A stretch of 64,000 bases of DNA from CAVXSP01 sp963724645 (GCA_963724645.1 CAVRVJ010000007.1:1-64000), one strand, 5' to 3'. Positions 12,609 through 21,608 are shown, counted from the stretch's first letter. Notes: generated by a model from the sequence alone, not told the origin. Made by a program: numbers and translations.

Positions 12609-13219
12609 TGAGACTCGTGGGCTATGTCGCCGGCGGCCCGTTGATTGCCGAGTGCGATGCGGCGCTGGCCGATCTCGGACGGGAACTGCTGGTCCTGCTC
12701 GCTGCGCGCGATCGCAGTGGACTGGTGCTTGTCGCCGGCAGCAAGGTTCAGTTCGGCTGGTCCCTGCTGACGCTGATCGCCCAAGACAACGAATTGCACA
12801 TCGCCGCTCCGGACTACGCAAGGGATCCGTTCCAGGACCCGATTTCTGTCTCGATCTGACACTGGCGGTGATCCAAAGATCAGACTTCGGTGCTTCGTCG
12901 GACGGCCGCGCGCGGTGTCGATGCGCGGTACGACAATTTTGCCATCCTCACCCGTGGGGTCGATCGCGCGCCGGACATCTTGCTCCGTCGTGAGCACGCC
13001 GCGGATGGTGAGGACAGCGGATGGATCATCAGCGATCTCGACGATCCTCCGGGCCCGAATATCGTGGAGTCCGTTGATGCCTAACGAATCTACCAATTGC
13101 TCAGACTGCGCCCGGACGCGATACCGTTTCTGGCGCTGCCCCCGGGCTGGTCCGTCACAGTCCGCGCCGACCGCGTGGAGCAAGTGGTCGATGAGGCCGG
13201 ACAAGAACGCTGGGTGTGA
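12608..13219 (+). CDS. Imm33/DUF2185-like immunity protein, frameshifted
   Basis: The ATG at 12608 overlaps the toxin's stop (TGATG, 12606-12610), so the two are translationally coupled. The first frame reads MRLVGYVAGGPLIAECDAAL and VQFGWSLLTLIAQDNELHIA, then breaks at about 12859. The second frame continues RYDNFAILTRGVDRAPDILL, DSGWIISDLDDPPGPNIVES, then YQLLRLRPDAIPFLALPPGW, ending TGA at 13217-13219. The DSGW motif followed by an acidic stretch and a late PPGW-like turn is the pattern I associate with Imm33/DUF2185 immunity proteins. An in-frame TAA at 13082-13084 interrupts it. About 200 residues, no signal peptide, acidic, as expected for a cytoplasmic antitoxin. It would protect the producer from the nuclease; that is inference from position and motif. 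Confidence 0.55.
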
Positions 13220-13336
13220 TCCGCAAGATTCGGGGCGACCTAGTTGGCGCGACTCAATTGTCGGTGACGAATGGCCATTCGTGCTGCAAGTGTTTGAAGA
13301 CGATCGCGGAACGGACGACGAGGGGAGGGTGGATTC
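13220..13336 (+). other. Short gap between immunity gene and second DUF4157 gene
   Basis: Open reading runs through this stretch in two frames (for example LSVTNGHSCCKC), but I recognise nothing in it. It could be a further small gene broken by indels or an extension of the following gene. Confidence 0.3.
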
Positions 13337-13948
13337 GTGTTTACGCCGGACGTCGTCAAATCACCCTTGCGCAATGCGAGTCAGCGGATTTCAAAGCCGC
13401 CCGCACGAACTCCCGTCGAACTCCATCCTCAGAGGCTGCGAGCGTCGCTGGAGAGGCGGTGGGATACAGGATGGGATTTCACGAGGATCCCGGTAATTCC
13501 CGGCTGGCCGCGCCACTGAACCTCGAGCATCATCCGCACCCAAGTGCTCTCCCGCAGCCCGTCATCCAACGGAAGCTCGTTGTGGGAGAGGTCGACGATC
13601 CACGTGAGCATGAGGCCAATCGCGTTGCCGATCAGGTGATGCGCGGCTCTACTCTCGACGTCTCCACCACTTCCGCGCCGTCACAGATCAACCTCAAATG
13701 CGCCAGCTGCGACGAGGACCCGGAGACGAAAACGCTTCAGTTCAAACGCGCAGGAGCGACCGAAACGGCTGCCGGCGAGGTGCCCGCCATTGTGCACGAT
13801 GTGCTTCGCGCACCCGGTCAGCCGCTCGACGCGGCGACGCGCGCCTTTTTCGAGCCCCGCTTCGGCTTCGACTTCAGCCAGGTGCCGTGTGCACACCGAC
13901 GAACAGGCGGTGCACTCGGCTCGCGCCATAGGGGCGAGGGCCTATGTC
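13337..13948 (+). pseudogene. Second DUF4157 (eCIS core domain) gene, truncated in mid-domain
   Basis: Likely GTG start at 13337 (reads FTPDVVKSPLRNASQ, then LRASLERRWDTGWDFTRIPV). After one indel it continues HPHPSALPQPVIQRKLVVGE, DPREHEANRVADQVM and a small Cys pair (LKCASC). The start of DUF4157 follows: GQPLDAATRAFFEPRFGFDF, SQV, VHTDEQAVHSARAIGARAYV. The family should go on with a glycine-rich DIVF...G segment and the HELTH helix; instead the frame runs into a hydrophobic signal-like segment of the next gene at about 13949. The catalytic-like half is therefore absent. This looks like the right-hand end of the mobile or variable eCIS block, cut by deletion or recombination. An assembly join is the other explanation. 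Confidence 0.6.
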
Positions 13949-14521
13949 ACATATCTGCGGGCGTGGCTCCTGCCCATCGTGATTCTCAGCGTTCCGCTGA
14001 CGCCGCTCATGGCGCAGCTCGAGGCGTTCTACGCATACTCGGGGTTGACGCCAGGCCGGCCGGCCCTGCTCACGGTGGACATCGGGGACGGCGCGAGGAG
14101 CGGGACCGGCAGCTGCAACCGCCAGACGTACCCTCGAAGTCCCGTCGGGAGTCGAGGTCTCGACGCCGGCGATCTGGTTCCCGGCCGCGCGGCAGATCGT
14201 TTGGCGGATATTGCCAAGGACGCCGGGGCAGTTCGAACTCCGGCTTCGGGTGGACGCCGCCATGTTCAGCAAGACGCTGCAGGTCTCGACGAACGTGGCG
14301 CGCCACTCCCCCGTGCGACCCCGCGCCGGGTTCGTGAACGAGCTCCTGTACCCGTCAGAGGCGCCCATCGAAAAAAGCGGGCCCGTCGCGTCGATCTCCG
14401 TGGATTACCCCGCGAACGAGCTTGCGATTTTCGGCTGGCGCGTGCCCTGGCTGGTCCCGTTTGTCGGACTGTCCCTTGTGTTCGCGCTCGTCCTCAAGCG
14501 GCCATTCGGCGTCGTCTTCTA
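13944..14521 (+). CDS. Membrane-anchored protein of unknown function
   Basis: Begins with a hydrophobic segment (WLLPIVILSVPLTPLMAQ) that looks like a signal peptide ending in AQ. A soluble extracytoplasmic part follows: FYAYSGLTPGRPALLTVDI, then PSGVEVSTPAIWFPAARQIV, PGQFELRLRVDAAMF and VNELLYPSEAPIEKSGPVAS. It closes with a C-terminal transmembrane helix (VPWLVPFVGLSLVFALVLKR) and TAG at 14519-14521. Two indels lie near 14.1 kb. The second half (14211-14521) is one clean frame. I do not recognise the domain; the layout suggests a single-pass inner-membrane protein with a periplasmic beta-rich domain. Its own start is unclear because it is joined in frame to the truncated DUF4157 gene; a start near the ATG at 13944 would need a small indel. 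Confidence 0.45.
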
Positions 14522-14543
14522 GAGAGCACGTGCCGCGGGAATA

Positions 14544-16521
14544 TCAATTCCCGTCCAGGGATTTCAGGGCCGCACGCACCTTTGGTTGATTCGGATCCAG
14601 TTCGAGGGAGCGCGAGAGTGCGCGGCGCGCGGCCTCCCGATCACCAGCGCATTGCTGGGCCAGTCCCTCGGACACATAGGCGGCCGGGTCGCTCGGAGCG
14701 AGGGCTTCGGCGCGCCGGAAATCCGCCGCCGCGCCTTTGCAGTCTCGCGACTCGACGCGAGAACGGCCGCGGAAGAGCCATAACTCGCGCGCATCGGGCT
14801 TCGCCCCGAGCGCCCCGGTGATGAGCTTGAGACCGCGCTCGGCCCGCCCGGCGCGCTGATACCCCACAGCCCGACGGATCAGGATCTGGGCGCCTTCCGG
14901 AAGGCCGTTGCCGTAGGCGCGAACGAGCAGCGCATCGGAGCGCTCAGCGGTCTCCGGCTTTCCGGCGAGGAGGTCGCTCAAGTTCCACAACGCGGACACC
15001 AGGTTCGGATCGGCGGCCAGCGCTTTCTCGAATGCGGCGGTGGCTTCGGCCGGCTTCCGCTCGTTGCGAAGAATCACGCCCTCGTTGGCATACGAATCGG
15101 CCGTCCGTGTCTCGCCGGCCCCACCTGTGGCGCTGCTGCTGTCCGCGACATAGCCGAGCGACCTCAGTTTGGCGAGGGCGTCCACCGCCCCGCCGGCGGC
15201 GGACGCCGCTGCCGCCGGCGCCGGGGTCGGCGTGATAGAACGCCTGGTAGTTCGCGGGTGCTGCAGGGGCGGCGACCGGAGTACCGCTAAGAGGCGCGCC
15301 AGGGAGGCCCTGGCCTCGCGGCAGTCCCGCCAGGGCCAGCAAGGTCGCGCACACTTGCTGGACGCTTCCATGTTTGTCGTGGCCAACAGGAATCCCGGCG
15401 CCCCAGATGAGATACATTCCGGGCGCTCGATGCCCCTTCGGGGTCGCCGCGTCCGCGTTGCCCGAAGGCGTCTCCGGCTGGGTCGTCCTCCAGGAGGACG
15501 CGCCGTCGGACGCGAGCATCAAAACAGCGTGCGTGCGCTCGACGAGCGCGCGATACTCCCCGAGTCTGCCGTCGATGGCCCGAAGGTATTGCTCCGGCAC
15601 CCGGCCGTACCGCTCGTAGTCCTCCGCCGGGATGCCAGCCTGTCGCGGTGAAACGTACGGTGCGAACACCTGACTGATCGAATCGACGCCGCCCAGATAC
15701 AGCGCGGTCACATCCGGATGGTCTTGCTCGAGCGTGGCACGGCCCAGCTCATCCTGAGCGCGGCCTTCGACCAGGATCCGCCGAAGCGCGCTGATGGGAT
15801 GGGCATATGGATCTGGCGCCGCCAGATGCTGCCGGTACTCCGCCTCAGTGAGCGAGGGCAGGTAGCCGTGGAGGGTGGAAAAATCCACACTCTGCTCGGC
15901 ACGTATCAGGGCGTCACGGACCCATCGTTCGCGGTCGGGGGGAAAGACCACGCCCGCCGACGGAGCCGCATCGCTCGAGAGGAAACTGAACCATCGGTCG
16001 GAGACGAGGACGCCATTGACAGGCTCAGCGGGAAATGTCGCCCAGAAGCCGATCACCGAGATCTTCCTGCCGGCGTCGGTGGCCATGTTCCAGAGCGCGG
16101 GGACTCGACGCGCCGAGCTCGCGATCGGCTCTTTCGCCCCCGTCTGCGTATTGAACTGGACGAAATCCATGATGCCGTGCTCGAGCGGGCTCTTGCCGGT
16201 CATCATCGTGGTCCATACCAACGGGACGACGGACGGGAGGTCCGTCTCGAGCACGCCACTGGTGCCCTGGCGCACCAGCATGGCGAGATTGGGCATCGCA
16301 CCTCGGCCGATGTAATCGTCCAGCAGTTCCCAATCGACCCCGCCCAGTCCGACGAAGAGGACGGGCGGCGCCGGTTTAGCGGCGCGGGCGATCGCCTCGA
16401 CCGGGGCGGGCACCACGGGTGGTGCGGCCGATGCGGCATTCTCGGCGACCTTCGACGGCTGGCGGGAGCATGCCGACAGCAGAGCGATCGCCGTGAGGGT
16501 GACGAATGTGCGAAGAGTCAT
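14544..16521 (-). CDS. Type I phosphodiesterase/nucleotide pyrophosphatase-like lipoprotein with C-terminal TPRs, one frameshift
   Basis: The N-terminus is a lipoprotein signal (ALLSACS, Cys near residue 19). The catalytic domain shows PVLFVGLGGVDWELLDDYIG, then the nucleophile region DLPSVVPLVWTTMMTGKSP, EHGIMDFVQFN and later VLMLASDGASSW. This is the alkaline phosphatase superfamily fold of phosphodiesterase/sulfatase type, acting on a phosphate or sulfate ester outside the cytoplasm. A linker follows, then LRSLGYV (a motif seen at the end of sulfatase-like domains) and about four TPR units down to LELDPNQPKVRAALKSLDGN. The join near 15230 needs one indel, since the TPR part is in another frame. 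Divergent upstream space (16522-16620) shows no clear partner. Substrate unknown. Confidence 0.7.
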
Positions 16522-16624
16522 GATGCCGAAAACAAGGCTACGCCGAGGCAGCGCTCTATTTTATCGCGTGCACTAACACAGGCGTTGTCCCGCGTGAATT
16601 GTCGGACTTTCATGACGGGAGGCC

Positions 16625-16960
16625 TCAACGGTCGGGCGTCTTCCGGGTTCCAAGCAATCTCTCCAGATTCGCGCGCGCGTCGACCAGGTCCGGCTGAAGC
16701 TTCAGGGCGGCCTTGAATTGCTCGGCCGCCTCGGCCACTCGTCCGGCGCGCGCAAGCGCCACGCCGAGATTGTTGCGGGCATCCGTCGAGCGGGAGTCGC
16801 GTGCCAGTGCCGCTTGGTACTGTCGAATCGCCTCGTCGACGTGGCCACCCTGCATCAGCAGGTCCGCCAGGTCTCGATGGGCGTCAGCCAAATCGGGATT
16901 GAGCCGAATCGATTCACGAAAAGCGGCCTCCGCGTCCGCGAACTGGCCGAACTCCACCAA
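16625..16960 (-). CDS. Small TPR protein
   Basis: About 111 residues made of three TPR units: FADAEAAFRESIRLNPDLAD, HVDEAIRQYQAALARDSRST and RVAEAAEQFKAALKLQPDLV. The frame opens at a TTG at 16960, 25 bases after the stop of the response regulator, so it is probably cotranscribed with the two-component genes. No signal peptide is seen with this start. TPRs usually bind partner proteins; nothing here says which. It may be the remnant of a longer TPR protein, because the first repeat lacks a preceding capping helix. The start codon is uncertain. Confidence 0.5.
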   Translation of the reverse strand: MVEFGQFADAEAAFRESIRLNPDLADAHRDLADLLMQGGHVDEAIRQYQAALARDSRSTDARNNLGVALARAGRVAEAAEQFKAALKLQPDLVDARANLERLLGTRKTPDR

Positions 16961-16987
16961 GACACGTGTGCTGATGGGCGTCCGCCT

Positions 16988-17638
16988 CTACGAGATCACC
17001 CCGCGTCGGACGGCATATAAAACGAGCTCCGCGGTGTTATGCACGTCGAGTTTCTGCAGGATGTGCGCCCGGTGTGTTTCGACGGTCGTCGGGCTGAGGG
17101 ACAGAAGTTCGGCGATGTCCTTGTTGCTGTGGCCCTCAGCGACCAACTGGAAGATCTCGCGTTCGCGCTCAGACAGCGACTCGTACCGATCCGCCACGCC
17201 CTTTGCGGCCAGGTGGCGGACGTAATCGTCCAACATCACCTTCGCGACGGCTGGACTGAAGAAGGACTTGCCGTCCGCGACCGACTGGACACCGAGGAGA
17301 AGATCCATGTCGGCCGAGTCCTTGAGCAGGTAGCCGGTCGCGCCCGCCTGGAGCGCGCGGGTGACGTACGCCTCGTTGAGGTGCATGCTCAAGATCAGCA
17401 CGCGAACTCGGGGCGCATGCCGGGCGATCTGGCGAGTGACCTCGATGCCGTTCAACAGCGGCATGCCGATATCGAGGACCGCCACGTCCGGTTTCAGTGC
17501 CAGGACCTGCTTGACTGCTTCGCGGCCGTCGCTTGCCTCGCCGACGACCTCCCAGTCAGGACGCTCTTCGAGGATCTTCCGAAATCCCTGGCGGACGACC
17601 CGATGGTCGTCACCCAGGAAGATTCGCAGCTTCGCCAT
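16988..17638 (-). CDS. NarL/LuxR-family response regulator
   Basis: 216 residues. Receiver domain with acidic pocket (GDDHRVV), phospho-acceptor in DVAVLDIGMPLLNGI and the conserved lysine in YLLKDS. The C-terminal LuxR-type helix-turn-helix reads SEREREIFQLVAEGHSNKDI and SPTTVETHRAHILQKL. It is a DNA-binding transcription regulator controlled by the histidine kinase just upstream; its start overlaps the kinase's 3' end by about 29 bases, so the two are coupled. No promoter of its own is visible. Targets unknown. Confidence 0.92.
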   Translation of the reverse strand: MAKLRIFLGDDHRVVRQGFRKILEERPDWEVVGEASDGREAVKQVLALKPDVAVLDIGMPLLNGIEVTRQIARHAPRVRVLILSMHLNEAYVTRALQAGATGYLLKDSADMDLLLGVQSVADGKSFFSPAVAKVMLDDYVRHLAAKGVADRYESLSEREREIFQLVAEGHSNKDIAELLSLSPTTVETHRAHILQKLDVHNTAELVLYAVRRGVIS

Positions 17639-19190
17639 CAGTGGAATCCACCATTGTCGTTCGGGTCACCGGCTCGCGCTCGCCCGCCAGGCGCGGTTCG
17701 CTGTTTGGTTCGCTGGTGCCCGCCACGACGATCGGCGCGGCCGGGGTCTCGGTCACAGAGTGAGGCCGAGCGGGCATCTCGATGGCGAGTCGCGTACCCT
17801 GGCCCGGTGCGGTTTCAATCTGAAACGTGCCGCTCAGCTGGGCAACGCGCTCGCGGATGCCGATCAGGCCCAATCCTCGTGTCGCGTCAGGGCGCTGCAA
17901 GTCGCCCGCGTGGAATCCTGATCCGTCGTCTTCGATCGTGACCAGCACCGTTGCATGCAGGCCCTGCAGGTGCACGCGGCACATCCGGGCGTGCGCGTGC
18001 TTGGCCACGTTGGTCAAGGCCTCCTGCACGACGCGATAGAGCGCGGTTTCGAGCTCGGGGGCGAGCCGTTGGTCCATCCCGTCATGGAACAACTCCGCTT
18101 GGACGCCGTGCCGCTTCTCGAAGCCGTCGAGGTTGGCCTGGAGCGCCGCGGCCAGTCCAAGGTCGTCGAGCAGGGGCGGCCGCAGCAGATGGGAAAGATC
18201 TCGAATCGTCTGCAGCGTGTCCTCCGCCATCCGGCGGGCGTCCTCGAGGTGCGCGGCGGTCGAGGCCGGCGTCTCGGTCGTGCGTTGCGCGAGCGCGATC
18301 TCGACTTTGATTGCAGTCAGCGCCTGGCCCACCTCGTCGTGCAGTTCGCGGGCGATCGTCCGGCGCTCGTCCTCCTGCGCGGTGGCCAGCCGCGCGGAGA
18401 GGCGCTGGAGATCGCTGGTGATCTGCAGATCGCGAGCCCGCTGGCGTCGTACACTCCCCTCGAGGCGTCCAGCATAAAGAGTCGCCAGCAGCCCAATCCC
18501 CAGGCTGGCAGCCAACGCCAGGCCGAGCCGCTCCCACGTCTGGCGTTGCGTGATCCGGTAGAGCGCGGCAGTTTCGGCGCGCTGCTGCACGAAGGCCGCC
18601 CGATTCAGGCTCTGGACCTGGTCCGACACGCGCATGACGAGCTCGCGCTTCGGGACCACCTGCCGTTGCAGCAGCGCACGGGCATCGCCGTGCGACTCAC
18701 TATGAAGGACGTACAGCATGGACTGATGGAAGTCGTCGATTTCCCAGCGAAGTCCAGCCACGCGGGTGCGCTCGTCATTCGAGTCGATGACCGGGACGTA
18801 CTGTCGCAGCGCGCGGTCCGCTACGCGGTACGTTTCCTCGAATCGCCCTCGATAGCTGTCGGTCGCCGTCGGGTCCGGGTCGAGCAACGCATCCCGCACG
18901 AATACCGAACCCAGCAGGACTTGCGCGCGCACAGTCGACAGCAGCTCCTGGGCGCGCATATACCGCCCATTGATGGCCGTTGTCTGCGACTCAACGTCGG
19001 TCATCCGCTGAGTCAGCCGGTATCCGGCGAGCAGCCAGAGGCCGAAGGTGATTCCGAAGCCAAGCAGGAGGGCGGCCTTGATCGTCAGTCCGGCATAGGG
19101 CGACACGGACTGGACCGGCGCCAGTTGCGCCACGACACGCCTGGACTCACGCACAGGGGCATCCATATCCTTTAGGACGACGTTCGTCAA
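17610..19190 (-). CDS. NarX/DesK-type (HisKA_3) sensor histidine kinase
   Basis: 526 residues. Two transmembrane helices (near residues 30-50, FGITFGLWLLAGYRL, and 215-235, LALAASLGIGLLATLYAG) flank a four-helix-like periplasmic sensor of the CHASE3/MCP type. The dimerization box holds the phospho-acceptor in ARELHDEVGQALTAIKVE. The ATPase domain shows the N box (VQEALTNVAKHAHA), G1 (IEDDGSGFHAG) and G2 (RGLGLIGIRERV). It autophosphorylates and passes phosphate to the following NarL-type regulator. A disordered tail follows the ATPase domain and overlaps the regulator's start. Start taken as TTG 19190; an ATG at 19166 is an alternative, and neither has a well-spaced ribosome site. Confidence 0.88.
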   Translation of the reverse strand: MTNVVLKDMDAPVRESRRVVAQLAPVQSVSPYAGLTIKAALLLGFGITFGLWLLAGYRLTQRMTDVESQTTAINGRYMRAQELLSTVRAQVLLGSVFVRDALLDPDPTATDSYRGRFEETYRVADRALRQYVPVIDSNDERTRVAGLRWEIDDFHQSMLYVLHSESHGDARALLQRQVVPKRELVMRVSDQVQSLNRAAFVQQRAETAALYRITQRQTWERLGLALAASLGIGLLATLYAGRLEGSVRRQRARDLQITSDLQRLSARLATAQEDERRTIARELHDEVGQALTAIKVEIALAQRTTETPASTAAHLEDARRMAEDTLQTIRDLSHLLRPPLLDDLGLAAALQANLDGFEKRHGVQAELFHDGMDQRLAPELETALYRVVQEALTNVAKHAHARMCRVHLQGLHATVLVTIEDDGSGFHAGDLQRPDATRGLGLIGIRERVAQLSGTFQIETAPGQGTRLAIEMPARPHSVTETPAAPIVVAGTSEPNSEPRLAGEREPVTRTTMVDSTDGEAANLPG

Positions 19191-19482
19191 TCCCTTCGGC
19201 GGGTCTACCTGGTTATCTATGCAGATCTCCTGTCTCGCCAGGAGGATCGTCTTGATGGGCGACGATCAACCCTCGACACGTCGCCCGTCGAGCAAGGCAC
19301 CGCGAGCGTCGACGGCCACCACCGAGGAGGCGGGCTCTGGAAGAGGGCGGCAGGAACTGGCCGCATGTGTTTCTGCCTCCAGACGTTGCACGCTGTCTCC
19401 GGCTGACTGGCTCAATCGGACCGCTTTCCGGCATCAGGGTTGCAAATCTACTGTCGAGACTGGATGACGCCCTTGTCCAGCA
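19191..19482. other. Intergenic, no gene recognised
   Basis: About 290 bases upstream of the histidine kinase. I see no conserved coding pattern, RNA gene or convincing promoter in either direction. Confidence 0.4.
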
Positions 19483-19671
19483 GTGACTATCGTGAATACA
19501 GGCAGGCTGGTCGACATGGAGACGTTCTCGCTCGGTGACATCGCGCTCATCGTCGTGGTCGTGATGACGTCAGTCGTCGTGCACGAGCACTGGAAGAAAT
19601 GGCTTTGCCAAATGGTGTGGCGAAAACGAGCGGAGCGCGAGCATCTCTCAGAACGGCAACCTGCGCCGTGA
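19483..19671 (+). CDS. Possible small single-pass membrane protein
   Basis: 62 codons from GTG 19483, or 51 from the ATG at 19516. It has one hydrophobic helix (LGDIALIVVVVMTSVVV) followed by a basic, Trp-rich segment (HEHWKKWLCQMVWRKRAERE), the shape of a real small membrane protein with a cytoplasmic positive tail. No good ribosome site precedes either start and no neighbour suggests a role. It may be chance; I keep it because the hydrophobic and basic parts are cleanly separated. Confidence 0.3.
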   Translation: MTIVNTGRLVDMETFSLGDIALIVVVVMTSVVVHEHWKKWLCQMVWRKRAEREHLSERQPAP

Positions 19672-20225
19672 GATTGCACACGCCGCATGCAACTCGCCAG
19701 AGAAACATGTACCCGTGGGACTATTTCAGCTTCTTGGTGGGATTCATAGGGGCCCGGCTGTCCTACCGGTTGAGAATGTGGAGAGGACAGAGCCCGTGGC
19801 GGCGAGCGGCTCGGCGCGCTAGGCGCGCCGATTCGCGAGGCCGGCGTCGGGCCGCCGCACGAGGATGATTCGATCCACGCCACGCATCGCGCGAACTGCG
19901 AGCGGCGGAATGACGAACGCGCCGGCGGTGCCGGAGCCTCGACATTCTCGCTGAAGATCTGGCGCCTGATCGTGGACGATCCAAAGTCGCGTTATCTCTC
20001 GGCGTCGAGGTCAGGGTCGCGACGCCGACGGAGAACGCGACGTCCGCCGCCGATTCCATGTCGCTCATTGGTTTGGTCGGTCGACTTCCGCGAGGAAAGC
20101 GCGAGACCGGCGCGTCACGCTGGCACCGGGTATAGGTATCCTGGATGTCACCGCTTCGTCTGATCCCTCCCTGATTCTTCAGGTGGGATCTCCCGTCTTG
20201 ACAGGATGGTGGCGGCGCGCGCGGA
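19672..20225. other. Gene-free stretch, possibly decayed coding DNA
   Basis: No intact gene. One + strand frame stays open for about 200 bases near 19815-20010 (reads APIREAGVGPPHEDDSIHA, later STFSLKIWRLIVDD) without a start codon, and a second frame continues after it. I do not recognise either piece. It may be an eroded gene or indel-broken sequence. Confidence 0.3.
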
Positions 20226-20231
20226 TATAAT
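20226..20231 (+). promoter_or_regulatory. TATAAT -10 box of the APC permease, probable leaderless start
   Basis: A perfect TATAAT ends 8 bases before the TTG start at 20240, so transcription would begin at or next to the start codon. A TTGACA lies at 20198-20203, but the 22-base gap is too long for a normal pair. No ribosome site fits between box and start. Confidence 0.55.
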
Positions 20232-20239
20232 CCGCCGCC

Positions 20240-21550
20240 TTGGCTGAACTTCCGCGCCGGCTGACGCTCTTCGACGGTGCCGCGCTCCTGGTCGGCGCCG
20301 TCATCGGCTCCGGTATTTTCGTCGTGCCCAGCCTGATCGCCCAGCGAGTGCCCGAACCGGGCCTGGTGATCGGCATCTGGGTCTTCTCGGGTCTCCTCGT
20401 CCTCTGTGGCGCGCTGACACTGGCCGAACTCGGCACGATGCTCCCACAGTCCGGCGGCCTTTATGTCTACCTGCGCGAAGCGTACGGCCCGTTCTGGGCG
20501 TTCCTGTACGGCTGGACGATCATGCTCGTAGTGATTCCCGGCTCGCTGGCCGCGCTGACGACGGCATTCTTCGTCTACCTGCGGCAGTTCCTCGCCGTTC
20601 CAGTGTGGACAGAGAAGACGTTAGGAATCGGGTTGCTGCTCGGTCTCGCGTTCGTCAATGCGCGAGGTGCGAAGCAGGGCGCAGCCGTGCAGAACCTGTT
20701 CACGGTGCTCAAGGTCGCCGGACTGGTCGGTCTCGTGGGGCTCGCGGTCGTCACCCGCCATGGCGAGGGAGCGCATTTCGCGCCGCTCGTGCCTCAGCAT
20801 CTTTCGGGCGGCATGCTGACCGCCGTGGGTCTGGCCATGATCTCGACACTATTCGCCTACGACGGCTGGCAGTTTGTCAGCCTGGTGGCCGGCGAAATTC
20901 GCGAGCCTCAGCGCAACGTCGTGCGAAGCATCGTGCTCGGTGTCCTCGTGGTGATTGCTGTGTATGTCAGCGCGAATCTGGCGTACATCTTCGTTCTCGG
21001 GCAGCCGCGGATAGCTGCCTCGCCAAGAGTCGCGACCGATGCCATGTCGGCGATGGTGGGGCCAGCCGGCGCCACCGTCATGACGCTGGCCATTCTGTGT
21101 TCAATCGTTGGCGCCATCTCGGCCAACGTTCTCGCCGGTCCACGCGTCTTCTTTGCCATGGCGCGCGATGGCCGGCTGTTTCCGTGGCTGGCGCGGATCC
21201 ACCCGCGCCACGAAACGCCCGCCAACGCCATTTGGGCGCTGGCGTTCTGGGCCGGCGTGTTGACGCTCACCGGCGGGTTCGAACACCTGATCACGATGTC
21301 GCAGTTCGCCAACTGGATCTTCTTCACGATGGTCGTGCTGTCGGTGATGGTGCTGCGACGCAGGCATCCGGAATGGCCACGTCCGTACCGGGTCGCGGGC
21401 TATCCATTCACGGTGCTGGTCTTCGTGCTCGTGTCCACCGTCTTCGTGATCAACACGCTGGTCGCGTCGCCAACCAGTTCCCTGATGGGACTGGGCCTGC
21501 TCATCCTGGGCGTGCCATTCTACTTGCGGCGCCAGGCTCCGTCGGTTTAG
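20240..21550 (+). CDS. APC-family amino acid permease
   Basis: 436 residues with about 12 transmembrane helices. The first helix carries the substrate-binding signature GAVIGSGIFVVPS, and the second region LPQSGGLYVYLREAYGPFWA is typical of APC/LAT-type transporters. Later motifs are FAYDGWQFVSLVAGEIREPQ and GPRVFFAMARDGRLFP. It imports or exchanges amino acids or amines across the inner membrane; the exact substrate cannot be read from the sequence. Start is TTG at 20240 (reads AELPRRLTLFDGAALLVG), 8 bases after a TATAAT. It stands alone; the next gene follows after 58 bases with its own -10-like box. Confidence 0.88.
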   Translation: MAELPRRLTLFDGAALLVGAVIGSGIFVVPSLIAQRVPEPGLVIGIWVFSGLLVLCGALTLAELGTMLPQSGGLYVYLREAYGPFWAFLYGWTIMLVVIPGSLAALTTAFFVYLRQFLAVPVWTEKTLGIGLLLGLAFVNARGAKQGAAVQNLFTVLKVAGLVGLVGLAVVTRHGEGAHFAPLVPQHLSGGMLTAVGLAMISTLFAYDGWQFVSLVAGEIREPQRNVVRSIVLGVLVVIAVYVSANLAYIFVLGQPRIAASPRVATDAMSAMVGPAGATVMTLAILCSIVGAISANVLAGPRVFFAMARDGRLFPWLARIHPRHETPANAIWALAFWAGVLTLTGGFEHLITMSQFANWIFFTMVVLSVMVLRRRHPEWPRPYRVAGYPFTVLVFVLVSTVFVINTLVASPTSSLMGLGLLILGVPFYLRRQAPSV

Positions 21551-21608
21551 CGCGCGTCGCATGCCCTGCTGATGCAGGCCCGCTCGATGCGGACGATAAT
21601 CATCATCA

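Noticed and set aside
539..13219. Stop codons in the eCIS genes as selenocysteine sites, given the SelB gene
   Set aside because: Most breaks are changes of frame, and the two clear in-frame stops I found are TAG (3957) and TAA (13082), not TGA.
1..13950. Prophage
   Set aside because: Only tail/baseplate-type and DUF4157 genes are seen; no capsid, portal, terminase, integrase or lysis gene, and no attachment repeats found at the right border.
19763..20068. Minus-strand frame of 101 codons
   Set aside because: Composition is Arg/Ser/Ala shadow-like, with no start signal or recognisable domain.
20198..20231. Standard TTGACA/TATAAT promoter for the APC permease
   Set aside because: The spacer is 22 bases, outside the working range; only the -10 box is kept.
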